Of a DNA stretch of 64,000 bases, positions 60,034-64,000 are shown piece by piece; within the stretch, counting starts at the first letter, position 1; the number at the start of each line of letters is the position of its first letter. Origin of the DNA: Pseudomonas sp. TTU2014-080ASC (GTDB lineage Bacteria > Pseudomonadota > Gammaproteobacteria > Pseudomonadales > Pseudomonadaceae); NCBI RefSeq assembly GCF_001446935.1, contig NZ_LKKK01000001.1, positions 744,001 to 808,000 on the forward strand. Reading direction: 5' to 3'. The notes under the pieces were generated by a model. That model was not told the DNA's origin and ran no database searches. It was given only the letters and a program-made list of their open reading frames with translations. The translations under genes were made by a program, and so were the position numbers.

Positions 60034-60080
60034 ACCCTACATACTTCCCGATTCACACTGATAGCGCTCGATCTTGAGAA

Positions 60081-60200
60081 TGGGTTTCGCCCTTCACGGG
60101 CGAGCCACTTTTGTATTCGCTGCGCTCACCCCTTCGGGGCCGTGCTAAAGCACGTTCAGCCTTCGGCTGTCTTGGAAAAAGTAGCCAAAACCGCTTGCCC
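60081..60200. repeat. Hairpin cluster repeat
   Basis: Four small hairpins in 80 bp: CGCCC/GGGCG, CCCC-TTC-GGGG, CGTGC-TAAA-GCACG and AGCC-TTC-GGCT, ahead of an AAAGTAGCCAAAACC end. A shorter element of this type is at 24141-24207. It is probably a mobile or dispersed intergenic repeat. Confidence 0.5.
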
Positions 60201-60451
60201 CGGCATTCGGCCCTTCGCTGCGGGTTCGTGCCCACAATCACCATTCCAGAGGCACGCTGCGAAGGGGCAATTGCCGGTGCTCTCTCAATTTCCGCTCAAA
60301 GGAACTCTGCCTTCAGGTGAAAACCTCAAAGGAATTGCGTTTGCCCCATCCCCCTCCATCCGCCCCAACGTCTTTGGCCTTACGCCAGCAGCTCCATCCC
60401 AGCTATAATCCCCGGTTTTTCCGATTAGCCGTCATAAGGGTCCCGCCGCGC

Positions 60452-63283
60452 ATGGACAAGACCTACCAGCCGCACGCCATTGAAACTGCCCTGTACCAGA
60501 ACTGGGAAGCGAATAACTACTTCGCTCCGCAGGGTTCGGGCGAGCCGTACACCATCATGATCCCGCCGCCGAACGTCACCGGCAGCCTGCACATGGGCCA
60601 TGGCTTCAACAACTCGATCATGGACGCGCTGATCCGCTTCCGCCGTATGCAGGGTCGCAACACCCTGTGGCAACCGGGCACCGACCACGCCGGTATCGCC
60701 ACGCAAATGGTGGTAGAGCGTCAACTGGCCGCCGAAGGCATTGGCCGTCACGACCTGGGCCGCGAGAAGTTCCTGGAAAAAGTCTGGGAATGGAAAGAAC
60801 AATCCGGCGGCACCATCACCCGTCAGATTCGTCGCTTGGGCAGCTCCGTGGACTGGTCCCGTGAGCGCTTCACAATGGACGAAGGTCTGTCCGAAGCGGT
60901 GAAAGAAGCCTTCGTGCGCTTGCACAACGATGGCCTGATCTACCGTGGCAAGCGCCTGGTTAACTGGGACACCAAATTCCACACCGCCATCTCCGACCTT
61001 GAAGTGGAAAACCACGACGAGAAAGGCAGCCTGTGGAACCTGCGCTACCCGCTGGCCGACGGTAAGAAGACCGCCGATGGCAAGGATTACCTGATTGTCG
61101 CCACTACCCGCCCAGAAACCATGCTCGGCGACAGCGCCGTGGCCGTACACCCGGAAGACGAGCGTTACAAGGCGTTGATCGGCAGCTTCGTTGAGCTGCC
61201 GCTGGTAGGCCGCCGTATCCCGATTATCGGCGACGACTACTGCGACCCTGAGTTCGGCACCGGCTGCGTGAAGATCACCCCGGCCCACGACTTCAACGAC
61301 TATGAAGTCGGCAAACGCCACAACCTGCCGCTGATCAACATCTTCGATAAAGACGCCGCTGTGCTGGCCACTGCTCAGGTGTTCAAACTCGACGGCAGCG
61401 TTAACCCAGACGTCGATGGCAGCCTGCCTGCCAAATACGCCGGTCTTGACCGTTTCGAAGCCCGTAAGCAAATCGTGGCTGACTTTGAAGCCGCTGGCCT
61501 GCTGGAAAAAATCGAAGACCACGCCCTGAAAGTCCCGAAAGGCGACCGCTCCGGCACCATCATCGAGCCGTGGCTGACCGATCAGTGGTACGTCTCCACC
61601 AAGCCGCTGGCAGAAAAAGCCATCGCTGTGGTTGAGAGTGGCGAAATCCAGTTCGTGCCGAAGCAGTACGAAAACATGTACTTCAGCTGGATGCGCGACA
61701 TCCAGGACTGGTGCATCAGCCGTCAGCTGTGGTGGGGCCACCGTATTCCTGCCTGGTACGACGACGCAGGCAACGTATATGTAGGCCGCGACGAAGCCGA
61801 AGTGCGCGCCAAGCACAATTTGGGCGACGCCAACCTGCGTCAGGACGAAGACGTCCTCGACACCTGGTTCAGCTCGGGCCTGTGGACCTTCTCCACACTG
61901 GGCTGGCCGCAGCAGACTGACTTCCTCAAGACCTTCCACCCGACTGACGTGCTGGTGACTGGTTTCGACATCATCTTCTTCTGGGTTGCCCGGATGATCA
62001 TGCTGTCCACTCACCTGACCGGGCAGATTCCGTTCAAGACCGTTTACGTTCACGGTCTGGTGCGCGATGGCCAAGGCCAGAAGATGTCCAAGTCCAAGGG
62101 CAACGTGCTCGACCCGCTGGATATCGTCGACGGTATCGATCTCGAGTCACTGGTCGCCAAACGCACCAGCGGCATGATGCAGCCGAAACTGGCCGAGAAG
62201 ATCGCCAAGCAAACCCGCGCCGAGTTCCCGGAAGGCATCGCCGCTTACGGCACCGACGCCCTGCGCTTCACCAACCTGGCATTGGCCTCCACCGGTCGTG
62301 ACATCAAGTTCGACATGGGCCGTGTTGAGGGCTACCGCAACTTCTGCAACAAGATCTGGAACGCCGCCAACTTCGTCATCGAGAACACCGACGGCCAGGA
62401 TACTGGCGTCAATGGCGAGCCGGTTGAGCTGTCCTCAGTAGACCACTGGATCATCTCGGCTCTGCAGCGCACCGAAGCCGACGTGACCCGCCATCTGGAT
62501 GCGTTCCGCTTCGACATGGCCGCCCAAACGCTGTACGAGTTCATCTGGGACGAATACTGCGCCTGGTACCTGGAGCTGGTTAAGCCGGTGCTGTGGGACG
62601 AGAACGCGCCGATTGAGCGTCAGCGCGGCACCCGTCGCACCCTGATACGCGTACTTGAAGTGGCCCTGCGTCTGGCTCATCCGTTTATGCCGTTTATCAC
62701 CGAAGAAATCTGGCAGCGCATTAAGGCGCAAGCTGGCGTCAGCGGTGACACCATCATGCTGCAACCGTGGCCAGTGGCCAACGAAGAACGCATCGACGCC
62801 GCCGCTGAAGGCGATATCGAGTGGGTTAAACAACTGATGCTGGGCCTGCGCCAAATCCGTGGTGAGATGAAAATCTCCATGGCCAAGCGCATCGACATCA
62901 TCCTCGCCAACACCAACGACGAAGACCGCCGCCGTCTGGCCGACAACCTGCCACTGCTGAACAAGCTGGCCAAGCTGGAGTCGGTCCGCGTGCTGGAAGC
63001 CGGAGAAGAAGCGCCAATGTCCGCCACCGCACTGGTTGGCGAGATGGAAGTGCTGGTGCCGATGGCCGGCCTGATCGACAAAGATGCCGAACTGGCTCGT
63101 CTCGACAAGGAAATCACCCGACTCGAAGGCGAAGTGAAGCGCGTTGGCGGCAAGCTCAACAACGAAGGTTTCGTCGCCAAGGCCCCGGCTGAAGTGCTGG
63201 AGAAGGAACGCGCCAAACTGGCCGAGGCCGAACTGGCCCTCGGCAAGATGGTTGAGCAGCGCGGCAAGATCGCCAGCCTCTAA
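60452..63283 (+). CDS. valS: Valyl-tRNA synthetase
   Basis: A 943-residue class I synthetase attaching Val to tRNA-Val. The HIGH motif reads HMGH at residues 47-50, KMSKS is at 544-548, and the editing domain contains ATTRPETM. The C-terminal coiled-coil (residues about 880-943) is complete. The start at 60452 places the family N-terminus MDKTYQP; the open frame from 60317 adds 45 unrelated residues and is rejected. Confidence 0.96.
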   Translation: MDKTYQPHAIETALYQNWEANNYFAPQGSGEPYTIMIPPPNVTGSLHMGHGFNNSIMDALIRFRRMQGRNTLWQPGTDHAGIATQMVVERQLAAEGIGRHDLGREKFLEKVWEWKEQSGGTITRQIRRLGSSVDWSRERFTMDEGLSEAVKEAFVRLHNDGLIYRGKRLVNWDTKFHTAISDLEVENHDEKGSLWNLRYPLADGKKTADGKDYLIVATTRPETMLGDSAVAVHPEDERYKALIGSFVELPLVGRRIPIIGDDYCDPEFGTGCVKITPAHDFNDYEVGKRHNLPLINIFDKDAAVLATAQVFKLDGSVNPDVDGSLPAKYAGLDRFEARKQIVADFEAAGLLEKIEDHALKVPKGDRSGTIIEPWLTDQWYVSTKPLAEKAIAVVESGEIQFVPKQYENMYFSWMRDIQDWCISRQLWWGHRIPAWYDDAGNVYVGRDEAEVRAKHNLGDANLRQDEDVLDTWFSSGLWTFSTLGWPQQTDFLKTFHPTDVLVTGFDIIFFWVARMIMLSTHLTGQIPFKTVYVHGLVRDGQGQKMSKSKGNVLDPLDIVDGIDLESLVAKRTSGMMQPKLAEKIAKQTRAEFPEGIAAYGTDALRFTNLALASTGRDIKFDMGRVEGYRNFCNKIWNAANFVIENTDGQDTGVNGEPVELSSVDHWIISALQRTEADVTRHLDAFRFDMAAQTLYEFIWDEYCAWYLELVKPVLWDENAPIERQRGTRRTLIRVLEVALRLAHPFMPFITEEIWQRIKAQAGVSGDTIMLQPWPVANEERIDAAAEGDIEWVKQLMLGLRQIRGEMKISMAKRIDIILANTNDEDRRRLADNLPLLNKLAKLESVRVLEAGEEAPMSATALVGEMEVLVPMAGLIDKDAELARLDKEITRLEGEVKRVGGKLNNEGFVAKAPAEVLEKERAKLAEAELALGKMVEQRGKIASL

Positions 63284-63288
63284 ACCTC

Positions 63289-63317
63289 AACAAGGCCCGT
63301 GTAATGCGGGCCTTGTT
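63289..63317 (+). terminator. Terminator after valS
   Basis: A perfect 11-bp stem (63289-63299 with 63307-63317, loop TGTAATG) with the T-run at its end. Confidence 0.85.
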
Positions 63318-63356
63318 CTATTCATAACAGCCAGGCCGAACAACTCAGGAGATGCG

Positions 63357-63653
63357 ATGGAAGTCAGTAAAACCAAAACCAGCTTTTACCGCCGCCTGTA
63401 CGTGGCCTGGCTGATCGACAGCGGCACCGCCACCAGCGTGCCCGCGCTGATGGAAGCAACCGGAATGCCCCGCCGCACCGCGCAGGACACCCTGCTGGCC
63501 TTGGGCGAGCTGGATATCCACTGCGAATTCCAGCAAGAAGCAGGTGAACGCAACAACGCCGGGCATTACCAGATCAGCGATTGGGGCCCAATTAACCGCG
63601 ATTGGGTCGCAGCACATGTGGCCGAGATCAAAAACCTGCTGGGCTATCCATAA
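63357..63653 (+). CDS. Small winged-helix DNA-binding protein
   Basis: A 98-residue protein with a winged-helix-like fold: YRRLYVAWLIDSG, then TSVPALMEATGMPRRTAQDTL as the HTH. AGGAG lies just upstream of the ATG at 63357. It is probably a small regulator or a structural nucleoid protein; the target is unknown. The SLC13 gene starts 31 bp after it. Confidence 0.78.
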   Translation: MEVSKTKTSFYRRLYVAWLIDSGTATSVPALMEATGMPRRTAQDTLLALGELDIHCEFQQEAGERNNAGHYQISDWGPINRDWVAAHVAEIKNLLGYP

Positions 63654-63684
63654 GCCTGCGACGTTGCCGACTTAAGGACACTGC

Positions 63685-64000
63685 ATGAACATCGAACTGC
63701 TCAGTGTATTGGGCTTGCTGTTAGTCGCTGTCAGCCTGTTTGTACTGAACAAACCGCGCATGGATGTGGTGGCTCTGCTGGTTCTGGTCGCGCTGCCCCT
63801 GACAGGCGTACTGAGCATGGCGGAGGTACTGGCAGGCTTTAGCGACGCCAACGTCATTCTGATCGCCGCACTGTTCGTTATCGGCGAAGGGCTGGTACGT
63901 ACCGGGATTGCCTACCAACTGGGCGACTGGCTTGTGGATAAAGCAGGCAGCAGTGAAACCCGCCTGATCGTATTACTGATGCTCGCCGTTGCGGGCCTGG
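63685..64000 (+). CDS. SLC13-family permease, 5' part
   Basis: The first about 105 residues of a membrane protein with three transmembrane segments, starting [20 protein letters not shown] with [20 protein letters not shown], as in SLC13/DASS and related permeases. The rest lies beyond the window. The substrate is unknown; related proteins carry TrkA-C domains in the middle. Confidence 0.8.
   Translation, partial: MNIELLSVLGLLLVAVSLFVLNKPRMDVVALLVLVALPLTGVLSMAEVLAGFSDANVILIAALFVIGEGLVRTGIAYQLGDWLVDKAGSSETRLIVLLMLAVAGL

Larger units (their letters stand above)
59897..60451. other. holC operon to valS gap
   Basis: A 555-bp gap with no supported gene. It contains the hairpin at 60008-60033, the hairpin-rich repeat at 60081-60200 and a TATAAT at 60404-60409 that may be the -10 of the valS promoter; no good -35 was found. 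Confidence 0.6.

Noticed and set aside
60317..60451. 45-residue N-terminal extension of valS
   Set aside because: It covers the promoter-like TATAAT, and ValS homologues begin at MDKTY.
60425..62074. 549-codon open frame on the minus strand
   Set aside because: Antisense of valS; no domain, composition of a shadow frame.

Overview
The window is a piece of a Pseudomonas chromosome. The evidence is gene order typical of that genus: hpt / upp-uraA; hemH; murI-moeB-prmC-prfA-hemA facing a TPR lipoprotein-lolB-ispE-tRNA-Gln-prs-rplY-pth-ychF run; and lptF-lptG / pepA-holC-valS. A czc metal-efflux locus and an sfn sulfone/sulfonate locus lie between these blocks. No rRNA, CRISPR array, complete insertion sequence or prophage was seen. 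Base composition was judged by eye, not computed.

Layout. 1-5.2 kb: the end of a GldG-type ABC accessory gene, a cold-shock gene, dsbG, a TetR regulator with an Old Yellow Enzyme reductase (nemRA-like), a small conserved Pseudomonas protein and hpt. 5.4-10.4 kb: upp-uraA, a GAF-GGDEF diguanylate cyclase, a Nudix hydrolase and a fosmidomycin-resistance-type MFS pump. 10.4-19.1 kb: czcRS divergent from czcCBA, with a perfect dyad between them that is a likely CzcR site. 19.2-24.2 kb: an accessory insert with one 1,375-residue protein (HigA-like HTH, nuclease-like module, long helical C-terminus), its own promoter dyad, related repeats on both sides, a run of 14 C, and a small PtrA-like secreted protein. 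24.2-42.2 kb: mostly housekeeping genes (heme synthesis, translation release factor and its methylase, peptidoglycan precursor, lipoprotein sorting, isoprenoid synthesis, PRPP synthesis, L25, peptidyl-tRNA hydrolase, YchF), plus PagL and a Bcr-type exporter. 42.2-53.9 kb: a sulfur-scavenging island. 54-64 kb: a second cold-shock gene, an RDD protein, lptFG, pepA, holC, valS and the start of an SLC13 permease.

The sulfur island is the best-resolved unit. It holds sfnE-sfnC-sfnR-ssuD-amidohydrolase, sfnF-sfnG on the opposite strand, an acyl-CoA-dehydrogenase-like flavoprotein, and ompW-sfnB. Flavin reductases (SfnE, SfnF) would supply FMNH2 to two-component monooxygenases (SfnG for dimethyl sulfone, SsuD/MsuD for alkanesulfonates) and to the SfnB/C-like flavoproteins. 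SfnR is a sigma-54 activator without a receiver domain. Four promoters in the island share a sigma-54 -24/-12 element, and each has a TGT-N10-ACA dyad centred 92.5-94.5 bp upstream of it, which is probably the SfnR site. The last two genes, ompW and sfnB, each carry a single-base frameshift, one of them in a seven-C run.

The strongest candidate for an undescribed system is the 1,375-residue protein at 19.2-23.3 kb. It looks like a single-gene, self-regulated defence-type protein on a small insert, but its function is not shown by the sequence.
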